Source: CAZFPA01 sp964520975
GTDB taxonomy: Bacteria; Bacillota; Negativicutes; Selenomonadales; Selenomonadaceae
DNA: 64,000 bases
Reading direction: 5' to 3'
NCBI GenBank assembly: GCA_964520975.1
Contig: CAZFPA010000004.1
Coordinates: 28,835-92,834, forward strand
Part shown: piece after piece, positions 1 to 7,767 of the stretch
Layout of the letters: the number at the start of each line of letters is the position of its first letter
Position numbering within the stretch: the first letter of the stretch is position 1
The notes under the pieces: model-generated
The model's input: the letters and a program-made list of their open reading frames with translations, nothing else
Database searches by the model: none
Told to the model about the DNA's origin: nothing
Made by a program: the position numbers and the translations under genes

Positions 1-683
1 CCGCCGGTATTCGGTCCCTGATCGCCGTCGTAGGCCCGTTTGTGATCCTGCGAGGAGATCATCGGCACAATCGTCTGCCCGTCAGTAAAGGTGAGCAGTG
101 ATGCTTCCTCGCCGACCAGGCATTCCTCGATGACCACGCGGCTGCCCGCGCTGCCAAAGGCCTTATCGCACATGATTTCATCGATAGCAGCCAGGGCCTC
201 CGCCTCTGTCGCTGCCACAATGACGCCCTTGCCGGCCGCCAGTCCGTCCGCCTTGATGACGATGGGCGCCCCTTCCTGCCTGATGTAGCGCTTCGCGGCC
301 TCGGCCTCGGTGAAGATCTCATACTTGGCCGTTGGAATGCCGTACTTCTTCATGAGATTCTTGCAAAAGGCCTTGGAGCCCTCGATCTCAGCAGCCAGCT
401 TTGTCGGCCCGAAGGCCTTGATGCCCGCCGCATTCATGGCATCAACGACACCATGGGTCAGCGGAACCTCTGGCCCTACGACCACCAGCCCCACCTGTTT
501 TTCCTTGGCAAAGCGCACCATGGCTTCATTGTCTTCAATGGAAATATCAGCTACACACACAGCAGCACCAGCCATACCAGGATTGCCTGGAATCGCATAG
601 ATCTGGCCGGCCTTGGGACTCTGATGGAGCTTCCAGACCAGCGTATGCTCACGGCCACCGCCGCCGATTACTAAAATATTCAT
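1..683 (-). CDS. purD: Phosphoribosylamine--glycine ligase (GARS), 3' part cut by the window edge
   Basis: Catalyses ATP-dependent joining of phosphoribosylamine and glycine in de novo purine synthesis. Only the N-terminal ~227 residues are in the window; the frame stays open to base 1. The start ATG (681-683) opens MNILVIGGGGREHTLVWKL, the N-terminal nucleotide-fold signature of PurD. GPEVPLTHGVVDA, GPTKLAAEIEGSKAFCK and IVIKADGLAAGKGV (start of the ATP-grasp domain) follow, and the last visible residues are DGDQGPNTGG. It is the last visible gene of the purE-F-M-N-H-D run and begins 12 bases after the purH stop. Identification is secure; the C-terminal half cannot be assessed. Confidence 0.96.
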   Translation of the reverse strand, partial: MNILVIGGGGREHTLVWKLHQSPKAGQIYAIPGNPGMAGAAVCVADISIEDNEAMVRFAKEKQVGLVVVGPEVPLTHGVVDAMNAAGIKAFGPTKLAAEIEGSKAFCKNLMKKYGIPTAKYEIFTEAEAAKRYIRQEGAPIVIKADGLAAGKGVIVAATEAEALAAIDEIMCDKAFGSAGSRVVIEECLVGEEASLLTFTDGQTIVPMISSQDHKRAYDGDQGPNTG

Positions 684-695
684 ACCTAACCCCGC

Positions 696-1289
696 TTATT
701 TGTTGATTTGTTCCTGAAGGTAATTCTGGATGCAGTCATCGTATTTCGCCGTATGCGCAAAGGCCTCCTGCGCGAGCTGCATGCGCAGCATGCCATGTAC
801 ACAACCGTCCTTGGCAACGCTGGCTGCGATCTCATCGTAGCGGGAAGGATTCGTGACAACCGTCACGAACTTGAAATTCTTGGCTGCAGCACGGATCATA
901 GCCGGACCGCCGATATCGATGTTCTCGATGGCCTCTGCCAGCGTTACATTCGGCTTCTCAATCGTCTGCTTGAAAGGATAGAGATTGACCACCACCATAT
1001 CGATTGGCGTGATCTTATGTTCCTTCATGGCCTGTACATGGGCCGGGTTATCGCGCACGGCCAGGATGCCGCCATGGATATACGGGTTGAGCGTCTTGAC
1101 ACGCCCGTCCATGATTTCCGGAAATCCCGTGACATCGCTCACATACATGACCGGAATCCCTGCCTCCTGGATGGCTTTCATCGTTCCGCCTGTGGAAACG
1201 ATCTCTATACCTGCTGCATGAAGCTTCTTAGCCAGCTCAACGACACCGGTTTTGTCTGAAACACTGATAAGAGCACGCTTGATTTTCAT
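696..1289 (-). CDS. purH: IMP cyclohydrolase, stand-alone N-terminal half of PurH
   Basis: Closes the purine ring (FAICAR to IMP). The 197-residue product begins MKIKRALISVSDKTGVVELA, with STGGT, DGRVKTLNPYIHGGIL and ENIDIGGPAMIRAAAKN, all MGS-like/IMP cyclohydrolase motifs. Normal PurH is about 510 residues, with a C-terminal AICAR transformylase domain. Here the stop falls right after the cyclohydrolase domain and purD begins 12 bases on, so the transformylase must be encoded elsewhere. A GTG four codons upstream is open, but it lies inside the Shine-Dalgarno stretch AAAGGTGGAG that serves the ATG at 1289, so I choose the ATG. Sits in the purine operon between purN and purD. Confidence 0.93.
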   Translation of the reverse strand: MKIKRALISVSDKTGVVELAKKLHAAGIEIVSTGGTMKAIQEAGIPVMYVSDVTGFPEIMDGRVKTLNPYIHGGILAVRDNPAHVQAMKEHKITPIDMVVVNLYPFKQTIEKPNVTLAEAIENIDIGGPAMIRAAAKNFKFVTVVTNPSRYDEIAASVAKDGCVHGMLRMQLAQEAFAHTAKYDDCIQNYLQEQINK

Positions 1290-1357
1290 TACAATCTCCA
1301 CCTTTTCTTTGATTTATAGAATATGAACCGACCCTCCGCAAAACGGATTGCCTGTCC

Positions 1358-1969
1358 TTACTGCCGAATCTTTACCTGCCGACCCTCGATCTGGAGCTTA
1401 TCCTTCAGATAGAGCTCAATCGCCCGCGGATACAGGACATGTTCCTTTTCCAGCACCCGGGCCGCCAGCGTATCCTCGGTATCATCATCGAGCACCGGCA
1501 CCGTGTCCTGCAGGATGATGGGGCCGCTGTCCATTCCCTCATCGACGAAATGAATGGTGCAGCCGGATACCTTCACACCATAGGCCAGCACATCCCGATG
1601 CGCATGCGCCCCGCCAAAGGAAGGCAGCAGCGAGGGATGGATGTTCAGAATGCGGCCCTTGAACCTCTGTACGAAATAGGGACTCAGTATACGCATGAAG
1701 CCCGCGAGGATGACCAGTGTAACGCCAGCCTCCTGCAGAGCCTTTACCAGCTTTTCTTCAAATTCCTGCTTGGAGGCACACTGCCGACGATCCACGCAGA
1801 CATGCACCAGCCCGGCTTTTTCAGCCCGGTCCAGCGCCTTGGCCTCCGGTTTGTCCGTGAGCACAATACCGATTTCTGCCGGTATCTGGCCACTGGCTAC
1901 CGCAGCCATGATGGACTGCAGGTTTGTGCCGCGCCCCGAACAGAGAACTCCTAATATCGCCTTACTCAT
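1358..1969 (-). CDS. purN: Phosphoribosylglycinamide formyltransferase (GART 1)
   Basis: Transfers formyl from 10-formyl-THF to GAR. The 203-residue product is usual family length. It starts MSKAILGVLCSGRGTNLQS (phosphate-binding loop) and carries LAGFMRILSPYFVQRFKGRILNIHPSLLPSFGGAHAHRDVL: the catalytic Asn-His pair sits in NIHPSLLPSF, and GSGCTIHFVDEGMDSGPII contains the catalytic Asp. Its start overlaps the purM stop by 8 bases, so the two are translationally coupled. About 68 bases separate its stop from purH. Confidence 0.97.
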   Translation of the reverse strand: MSKAILGVLCSGRGTNLQSIMAAVASGQIPAEIGIVLTDKPEAKALDRAEKAGLVHVCVDRRQCASKQEFEEKLVKALQEAGVTLVILAGFMRILSPYFVQRFKGRILNIHPSLLPSFGGAHAHRDVLAYGVKVSGCTIHFVDEGMDSGPIILQDTVPVLDDDTEDTLAARVLEKEHVLYPRAIELYLKDKLQIEGRQVKIRQ

Positions 1970-3014
1970 TGAAAACGCCGCCTTTGATCGTCACATCATG
2001 GCTGCCGCGAACCACCCGGCCGATTTCATAATACGGCTCGCCGGCGGCAGTGAGATGCTCCTTGATTTTTACTGCTTCCTGCGGGGAAGCCATAAGGACC
2101 ATACCGATGCCCATATTGAAGGTCCGGTACATTTCCTTCCATTCCACATTGCCCCATTCCTTGAGCAGACGGAAGATCTCCGGCACCTTCCAGGCCGATG
2201 CGTCCACCTCGACAGCCATATCCGCCGGCAGTGCCCGCGGAATGTTGTCGTAGAAACCGCCGCCCGTGACATGGACCATGCCGTGGATATCGAATTTCTC
2301 GATGAGCGGCAGACAGGCCTTCGGATAGAGGCGCGTCGGTGTCAGCAGTTCTTCGCCAATGGTCTTGCCCAGCGAATCGATGTATTCATCGCCCTTGAAG
2401 CCCTTGACCTCAAAGCAGATCTTGCGGACGAGCGAGAAACCATTCGAATGCACGCCCGAAGACGGCAGGCCCAGCAGCACATCGCCCTCCTGCACGCGTT
2501 CGCTCGTGATGATGCGGGATTTGTCCACTACGCCTACCGCAAAGCCGGCGATATCATACTCACCAACCGGATAGAAGCCGCTCATTTCCGCCGTCTCACC
2601 GCCGATGAGCGCACAGCCCGATTCCCGGCAGGCATTGGCAACGCCCTTGACGACAGCCGCCACCTGCTCCGGATCGAGCTTGCCGACAGCCAGGTAATCC
2701 AGGAAGTACAACGGCTCCGCTCCCTGCACCAGGATATCATTCACGCACATGGCAACAGCATCCTGCCCTACGGTATCATGCTTGTTCAGCATAAACGCGA
2801 TGCGCAGCTTGGTGCCGACGCCATCGGTACCCGAAACGAGCACCGGCTCCTTGTATTTGCCGCTGTTCAGCGCAAAGAGGCCGCCAAAACCGCCAAGATC
2901 TCCGAGGACCTCCGGGCGATATGTCGCCTTTACACTGTCCTTTATGAGGGACACCGAATAGTTGCCTGCATCAATATCTACACCAGCGTCACGGTATGTG
3001 AGTTTCTTTTCCAT
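1962..3014 (-). CDS. purM: Phosphoribosylformylglycinamidine cyclo-ligase (AIR synthetase)
   Basis: ATP-dependent closure of FGAM to AIR. The product is 350 residues, normal for PurM, starting MEKKLTYRDAGVDIDAGNY and followed by VSGTDGVGTKLRIAFML and CALIGGETAEMSGFY, PurM signature motifs. An in-frame ATG seven codons upstream exists, but GGAGG sits six bases before the ATG at 3014, so the shorter start is preferred. Overlaps purN by 8 bases. A GC-rich hairpin lies between purF and this gene. Confidence 0.96.
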   Translation of the reverse strand: MEKKLTYRDAGVDIDAGNYSVSLIKDSVKATYRPEVLGDLGGFGGLFALNSGKYKEPVLVSGTDGVGTKLRIAFMLNKHDTVGQDAVAMCVNDILVQGAEPLYFLDYLAVGKLDPEQVAAVVKGVANACRESGCALIGGETAEMSGFYPVGEYDIAGFAVGVVDKSRIITSERVQEGDVLLGLPSSGVHSNGFSLVRKICFEVKGFKGDEYIDSLGKTIGEELLTPTRLYPKACLPLIEKFDIHGMVHVTGGGFYDNIPRALPADMAVEVDASAWKVPEIFRLLKEWGNVEWKEMYRTFNMGIGMVLMASPQEAVKIKEHLTAAGEPYYEIGRVVRGSHDVTIKGGVFNE

Positions 3015-3055
3015 TTCATCCTCCAAAAAATTCATAATGTTCAGCTAAAAAGGAG

Positions 3056-3087
3056 ATGCTGCGCCAGGCTCAGCCAGCGCAGCCATC
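3056..3087 (-). terminator. GC-rich hairpin with short T tract inside the pur operon
   Basis: Read on the minus strand, GCTGCGC and GCGCAGC pair around an inner GGC/GCC stem, followed by ATCTCC and TTTTT. It lies between the purF stop (3099) and purM start (3014). It may be a leaky internal terminator or an mRNA-stabilising hairpin; the T tract begins a few bases after the stem, so termination is uncertain. Confidence 0.4.
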
Positions 3088-3098
3088 CTTCGATTTAT

Positions 3099-4529
3099 TC
3101 ATTTATTCTTCCGCTGCTCAAAGACGTATTTGTCCGCGCCCACCGGCAGCTCAGGATTCTGCTTGATCGGATACGCACTGTTGAAGCAGGCGTAGCACAT
3201 TTCATCCGGTGCGGCTACACATTCACGCAAGCCCTCCAGTGAGAGGAAATGCAGGGAATCCGCCCCGATGAATTCACGGATTTCTTCCACGGTTTTCGTT
3301 GCCGCAATAAGCTCCTTGCGCACAGAAGTATCGATGCCATAATAGCAGGGATAGCCAATCGGCGGCGAGCTGATGCACATATGCACCTCTTTGGCCCCGG
3401 CATCACGCAGCATGCGCACAATCTTGCCGCTCGTCGTGCCGCGCACGATGGAATCATCGACCATGATGACCGATTTGCCCGCAACTACGGGCCGGATCGG
3501 GTTCAGTTTGAGCTTTACCGCCGTATCGCGCTTCTTCTGCGTCGGCTGGATAAAGGTCCGCCCGATATAGCGGTTCTTGATGAGCCCTTCCATGTAGGGA
3601 ATCCCTGACTCGAACGCATAGCCCGTCGCGGCGGTATTGCCGGAGTCCGGCACCGAAATCACGATATCGCCCTTGAACCCGCTCTCGCGCGCCAGCATCC
3701 GCCCCATCATGAAACGGGCCGCCTGCACGCTCTGCCCATCGATGATGGAATCGGGCCGTGCAAAGTAAATATGCTCAAAGATACAGGAAGCCCGTTTCGT
3801 GCGCTTGGCAAACTTATAGGACTGCAGGCCATTTTCGTCAATAACCACCAGTTCTCCCGGCTCCACATCGCGAACGAACTCCGCGCCGACCACATCGAGG
3901 CCGCAGGTTTCCGAGGACAGCACCCAGGCATCCTCGGTCCGCCCGATGCAAAGCGGGTGGAAGCCATGCGGATCACGAGCCCCAATGAGCTTTTCCTCCG
4001 TCATGATCGTGAGGCAATAGGCCCCCTTGATCTGCTTCAGGCTCTCCATGATCTTCTCCTCAATGGAGGCCTTGCGCGACCGCGCAATGAGGTTCACAAT
4101 AACCTCGGAATCAATCGAAGTCTGGAAGATCGTGCCCTTCTGCTCGAGCTTGTGGCGAATCTCAGCCGCATTGGTGAGATTGCCGTTATGGGCCAGGCTG
4201 ATCTTGCCGCCGGCATAGTTGGCTATGAGCGGCTGGGTGTTCGCCAGCAGGCTCGACCCTGTCGTTGAATAGCGTACATGCCCGATGGCAATGCACTGGT
4301 TCTCCATGTGGGGAATCTGGTGACGGAATACCTCGTTGACGAGCCCCATGCCGCGTGTCACATCCATCCAGGCTCCATCGGTAATCGCAATGCCCGCACT
4401 TTCCTGTCCGCGGTGCTGCAGCGCATAAAGCCCCAGATACGTCATTTCGGATACATTTTCCTCATGGGAATATACGCCGAATACGCCGCATTCTTCTTTC
4501 CATTTATTGGGTTCTATAAAATCTATCAT
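3099..4529 (-). CDS. purF: Amidophosphoribosyltransferase
   Basis: First committed step of purine synthesis: PRPP plus glutamine to phosphoribosylamine. The 476-residue product resembles the Bacillus-type enzyme, with a short propeptide MIDFIEPNKWKEE before Cys14, expected to become the N-terminal nucleophile of the Ntn amidotransferase domain (CGVFGVYSHEE). The C-terminal phosphoribosyltransferase domain has the PRPP loop VIMVDDSIVRGTTSGK. Late cysteines, including CYACF near the C-terminus, fit the [4Fe-4S] ligands of the Gram-positive class. The 115 bases between purE and purF hold no gene; purC and purK, often found there, are absent from this stretch. Confidence 0.97.
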   Translation of the reverse strand: MIDFIEPNKWKEECGVFGVYSHEENVSEMTYLGLYALQHRGQESAGIAITDGAWMDVTRGMGLVNEVFRHQIPHMENQCIAIGHVRYSTTGSSLLANTQPLIANYAGGKISLAHNGNLTNAAEIRHKLEQKGTIFQTSIDSEVIVNLIARSRKASIEEKIMESLKQIKGAYCLTIMTEEKLIGARDPHGFHPLCIGRTEDAWVLSSETCGLDVVGAEFVRDVEPGELVVIDENGLQSYKFAKRTKRASCIFEHIYFARPDSIIDGQSVQAARFMMGRMLARESGFKGDIVISVPDSGNTAATGYAFESGIPYMEGLIKNRYIGRTFIQPTQKKRDTAVKLKLNPIRPVVAGKSVIMVDDSIVRGTTSGKIVRMLRDAGAKEVHMCISSPPIGYPCYYGIDTSVRKELIAATKTVEEIREFIGADSLHFLSLEGLRECVAAPDEMCYACFNSAYPIKQNPELPVGADKYVFEQRKNK

Positions 4530-4644
4530 TTGTCCTGTTTCTCCTGTCCGTCAGCCAAGGATTTCCCTCTAAGCGACCTTGTTTTCATCTGTCTCCAACA
4601 TCCTCCATCCAAATGTTCACCTATAAAAATAAGCAGCATCATAG

Positions 4645-5130
4645 TCATAGCTGGGCTGCGACATGAGCTGCTTTCTTTTCTACATCCTGGATCATTTTTT
4701 CGCGATACGCTGCGAGCTTATCCTGCAGGCCCTGATCGGACACAGCAAAAATCTGCACAGCAAAAATGGCCGCGTTTTTCGCGCCATTGATTGCCATCGT
4801 GGCAACCGGGATACCGGACGGCATCTGCACTGTACTCAGGAGCGCATCCATACCGTTCAACGCCGTCGCGTTTATGGGCACACCGATAACAGGCAGCGTC
4901 GTATAGCTGGCAATCACGCCGCCCAGATGGGCCGCTGCTCCTGCCGCTGATATGAACACACCAATGCCTCGTTCGGGCGCAGACGTAACAAACTCGCGCA
5001 CCTTCCCCGGCGTGCGATGGGCAGAAGCCACCACTACTTCTGACTCAATCCCGAACTGCTTCAGAAGTTCAACCGCTGGCTTCAAAATCGGCCAGTCGGA
5101 ATCACTTCCCATAACTATGGCCACCTTCAT
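4645..5130 (-). CDS. purE: N5-carboxyaminoimidazole ribonucleotide mutase, class I PurE
   Basis: Converts N5-CAIR to CAIR. The 161-residue product is normal for class I PurE: MKVAIVMGSDSDWPILKPA at the N-terminus (CO2/phosphate loop SDSDWP), ASAHRTPGKVREF with the conserved His, and AAGAAAHLGGVIASYTTLPVIGVP. First gene of the purine operon, about 50 bases downstream of a consensus promoter, so the leader is too short for a purine riboswitch. No purK follows. Confidence 0.97.
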   Translation of the reverse strand: MKVAIVMGSDSDWPILKPAVELLKQFGIESEVVVASAHRTPGKVREFVTSAPERGIGVFISAAGAAAHLGGVIASYTTLPVIGVPINATALNGMDALLSTVQMPSGIPVATMAINGAKNAAIFAVQIFAVSDQGLQDKLAAYREKMIQDVEKKAAHVAAQL

Positions 5131-5186
5131 GAATCAATCATCTCCTAATTTCTTCGTGATATGACGGGAACTATTTCCACCATTAC

Positions 5187-5216
5187 ATCATAACAGAAAC
5201 GACGAAAAACTGTCAA
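5187..5216 (-). promoter_or_regulatory. Sigma-70/A-type promoter of the purine operon
   Basis: Minus-strand TTGACA (5211-5216, perfect -35), an 18-base spacer and TATGAT (5187-5192, five of six). The expected start is near 5180, giving a ~50-nt leader before purE. The -35 hexamer is made from the last bases of the terminator stem that ends the preceding gene. Confidence 0.75.
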
Positions 5217-5254
5217 CGGAAAGCCGTATCTTTATCCGGCTTCCGTTGACAGTT
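5209..5254 (-). terminator. Intrinsic terminator after the DUF6056-like gene
   Basis: A ~16-bp stem with one bulged base: arms CTGTCAACGGAA plus GCCG and their complement, followed on the minus strand by GTTTTTCG. It separates the membrane protein gene ending at 5333 from purE. The purine promoter -35 lies inside the distal arm. Confidence 0.8.
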
Positions 5255-5332
5255 CTGTTGTTTATGGATCCATTCTATGCAGGCTCCGCTGCCGCCTGGC
5301 GCTTTGGTCCCAGGTGGCAGCAGCACCGGAGC

Positions 5333-7084
5333 TCAGCGAATATCGTCAAGTGTCAGCGCCGGGTCCAGGCGGACATCTCCGATGCCGTAATACGCCGAGA
5401 TCATCTCCCGCGTCATCTTTACATCGTAATCATCGTAATTGATGTGACGCAATACCCTGGCCTTCGGGGGGATCTGGCTTGGCGGTACAAAGATGAGCAT
5501 CTGCTGCTGCTCCGCCTGCCGGGCAATATAGGCCACCCGGACGGCATCCTCTACCCAGATCGCATGGAGAATGATGAGCGAAGCCGCGACAATAAAGGTC
5601 ATGATAGCCGCACCGCCCCAGCGGAAGATGCGCCCTGCCGGCACCACGAGCAGCCGCTCATAGACAGCCGGAATGCGCAGGACCGCAGTCGTCGCGATGA
5701 GGATCATCATCGCCGAGCTGAAGAGCGCCCGCCCCGGAAAGTTTGGCGCGCCGATGACAGCCAGATTATTGATAAAAGCAATCACGAAAAGTGCACCGGC
5801 ATAGCGGACCTCGGCATAGCGATTCCAAAGCATGCGCTTTGTGACCTGCCCGCCCAAAGAACGCAATGTCTTCCGGGAAATCCGCAGCTTATTGATCGTC
5901 ATGAGATATACGTAGATCACACTCATCCAATAGATCATGGCCTCCTCGAACCCCGCCATCGTATTGGCAAAATGTGAAATCGTATTTTCATCGGTGAGTC
6001 CCAGCGGCGTAAGCAGGACCGCGATCAATCCGTCCCGCAGCCAGATGGCCAGGAAGCCACCATTGAAATAGGATACTACGAGGCAGAGTATCACCACAAA
6101 AAGCGTATAGTGATTGTTATGCGGCTCGGCCACCGTCACCGTAATCCCCTTTTCCTTTGCCACCGCGAGCTTCAGGATACGCCACATGAGCACCAGCACC
6201 AAAAATACCGGCAGCATGTACAGCAGCATCTCCGCGTTGGCCGCAAACTGATTGCCGATATGCAGCAGGAAGGGCTTTGTCTCATTGGCCTCCTGATAGC
6301 GCACGAAGTTTCCCGGTCCGGCCAGGCAGGCAACCGTTCCGATCAGGGAGCCCAATGCACCGGCAAGCATCCAGGCATGGCGCGTTCCCCGACGCCAGCA
6401 GTAAGCCGTGACAGCCACCGCCAGGAATGTCGTCGTGACCGTAAGATTTTCCACAGAGCAGGCCGCAACCATGGCAAAAAAGAACAATGGAATGCCGAAC
6501 CAGGCCCCCACAGACTGCATGCGTCCCGCCAGTACGAGATTGTACGGCAGCAGAAAGAGCGCCGCAAAAAAACCTGTCCAGAGATAAACCGCCGACCCGC
6601 ACATCCAGACAATGACCTCGCCGAATTCCGGCACCGCAAGCCAGAAGAAAACCGCCAGCGCGGCAAAGATCCGCGGCTCCCGCGGCAAACGCACCGCACG
6701 GATTGCGTGGAAATAAACCACGACCAGCATCGCCACGAAAATCGCCGCATTGAACAAATTGAACCAGAACTTACCATAGAGCAGAAAAGCAAACTGGATG
6801 AAAAAGCTCACCAGCCGGCCGCCGTGCATGAAATAGTACCGCTCCAGTGAAACGAACACATCCCGCCAGGACTGCAGTTGATCCCCCGTATTCCATACCA
6901 CGGCTGCCAGATAATCATCCCGGTACATCGGCATCCAGGCATTCACCACATACATGAGTGCAAATACCGCTAGCAGCAGTGCCGCCGTCCAGGCCGCATC
7001 ATTCTTATTACTCTGAACCACAAAAACATCCTCCCTGTCGGAAACCCCGGACAATGTCCTTTCTAATGTCTCCAATAATTTCAT
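5333..7084 (-). CDS. Polytopic membrane protein, DUF6056-like
   Basis: 583 residues. About twelve hydrophobic segments are interrupted by short loops, beginning around AAWTAALLLAVFALMYVVNAW. The conserved acidic motif MYRDDYLAAV just after the first membrane segment and the following HGGRLVSFFIQ resemble the DUF6056 family, whose topology recalls GT-C glycosyltransferases with an acidic residue in the first extracytoplasmic loop. That suggests cell-envelope polysaccharide glycosylation, but I cannot name a substrate. It stands alone, ended by the terminator at 5209-5254 and preceded by the terminator at 7180-7211. Confidence 0.7.
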   Translation of the reverse strand: MKLLETLERTLSGVSDREDVFVVQSNKNDAAWTAALLLAVFALMYVVNAWMPMYRDDYLAAVVWNTGDQLQSWRDVFVSLERYYFMHGGRLVSFFIQFAFLLYGKFWFNLFNAAIFVAMLVVVYFHAIRAVRLPREPRIFAALAVFFWLAVPEFGEVIVWMCGSAVYLWTGFFAALFLLPYNLVLAGRMQSVGAWFGIPLFFFAMVAACSVENLTVTTTFLAVAVTAYCWRRGTRHAWMLAGALGSLIGTVACLAGPGNFVRYQEANETKPFLLHIGNQFAANAEMLLYMLPVFLVLVLMWRILKLAVAKEKGITVTVAEPHNNHYTLFVVILCLVVSYFNGGFLAIWLRDGLIAVLLTPLGLTDENTISHFANTMAGFEEAMIYWMSVIYVYLMTINKLRISRKTLRSLGGQVTKRMLWNRYAEVRYAGALFVIAFINNLAVIGAPNFPGRALFSSAMMILIATTAVLRIPAVYERLLVVPAGRIFRWGGAAIMTFIVAASLIILHAIWVEDAVRVAYIARQAEQQQMLIFVPPSQIPPKARVLRHINYDDYDVKMTREMISAYYGIGDVRLDPALTLDDIR

Positions 7085-7179
7085 TCCTCTTAAATATCTT
7101 TCTCATTGTATCAATACCATCCGGCAGTGTCAAATCATTTATTCCCGGTCATCCCCACTGTTTCCGGTTCCGCGCGCAC

Positions 7180-7211
7180 AAAAAAGATGCTGCTGTAAAC
7201 AGCAGCATCCG
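7180..7211 (-). terminator. Intrinsic terminator after the DapF-like gene
   Basis: Minus strand GATGCTGCTG, a four-base loop TTTA, CAGCAGCATC, then TTTTTT. A perfect 10-bp stem 18 bases after the stop of the 139-residue gene. Confidence 0.88.
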
Positions 7212-7228
7212 AACCATTTCTATGTGTT

Positions 7229-7648
7229 TCAGCAGGCCATCATTTCGGTTCCCTTATCGATTGCCTCCAGGCGATGGCAGAAGGCCGTCGTCACATGAGC
7301 CTCGAAAAAGGATACCTCCGACAATACAGTCTGCAAGCGGACCAGCGCCTGATCGCCAAGCTCTCTGGCAAACTCAGCCGCATTGGCCGTCAGCCCTTCC
7401 TGGCGAAGATAAAGTGCGAAGATGAGCCAGTCATGGATGCCGGCCTCGGTTGCCCGCCCGTCAGCAGCAAATACCTGCAGTTCCTGACCGCCCAGCGGAT
7501 TCACGAACAGTATACGGTCAGCACCTACACCATGACGACGATCCGCCAGCAGTTCCCGCGCTGCAGTCCCCGGCACATAGCCCTCTGCCGTATTGCAAAC
7601 CATATATTCAACGCCCTGAAACGTATAATTCTTAACGATCATCATCAT
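7229..7648 (-). CDS. Small DapF-fold-like protein of unknown function
   Basis: 139 residues. RRHGVGADRILFV and VFAADGRATEAGIHDWLIFALYL resemble the N-terminal domain of diaminopimelate epimerase (family patterns RHFGIGADGL and FNADGSEAEMCGNGIRC). At the position where DapF has its catalytic Cys-Gly-Asn the protein reads AGIHDW, so the active-site cysteine is missing. The usual C-terminal domain of DapF (about 270 residues total) is also missing. Catalysis as an epimerase is therefore unlikely; a binding or structural role is possible. Starts at the first of three consecutive ATG codons, six bases after GGAGG. Monocistronic by its terminator at 7180. Confidence 0.6.
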   Translation of the reverse strand: MMMIVKNYTFQGVEYMVCNTAEGYVPGTAARELLADRRHGVGADRILFVNPLGGQELQVFAADGRATEAGIHDWLIFALYLRQEGLTANAAEFARELGDQALVRLQTVLSEVSFFEAHVTTAFCHRLEAIDKGTEMMAC

Positions 7649-7767
7649 CGAGCACCTCCGTCATTTGATATGTTCAGTATAACAAGCATCTTGTGCAAAT
7701 AAAATGCTAATCATGCTGCTCATATTGCAAAAAGTGCTCATCCTGGCAAAATATCCTGCCGGACGTC

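Noticed and set aside
5131..5180. Purine or other riboswitch before purE
   Set aside because: Leader is only about 50 nt from the consensus promoter, too short for a known purine riboswitch.
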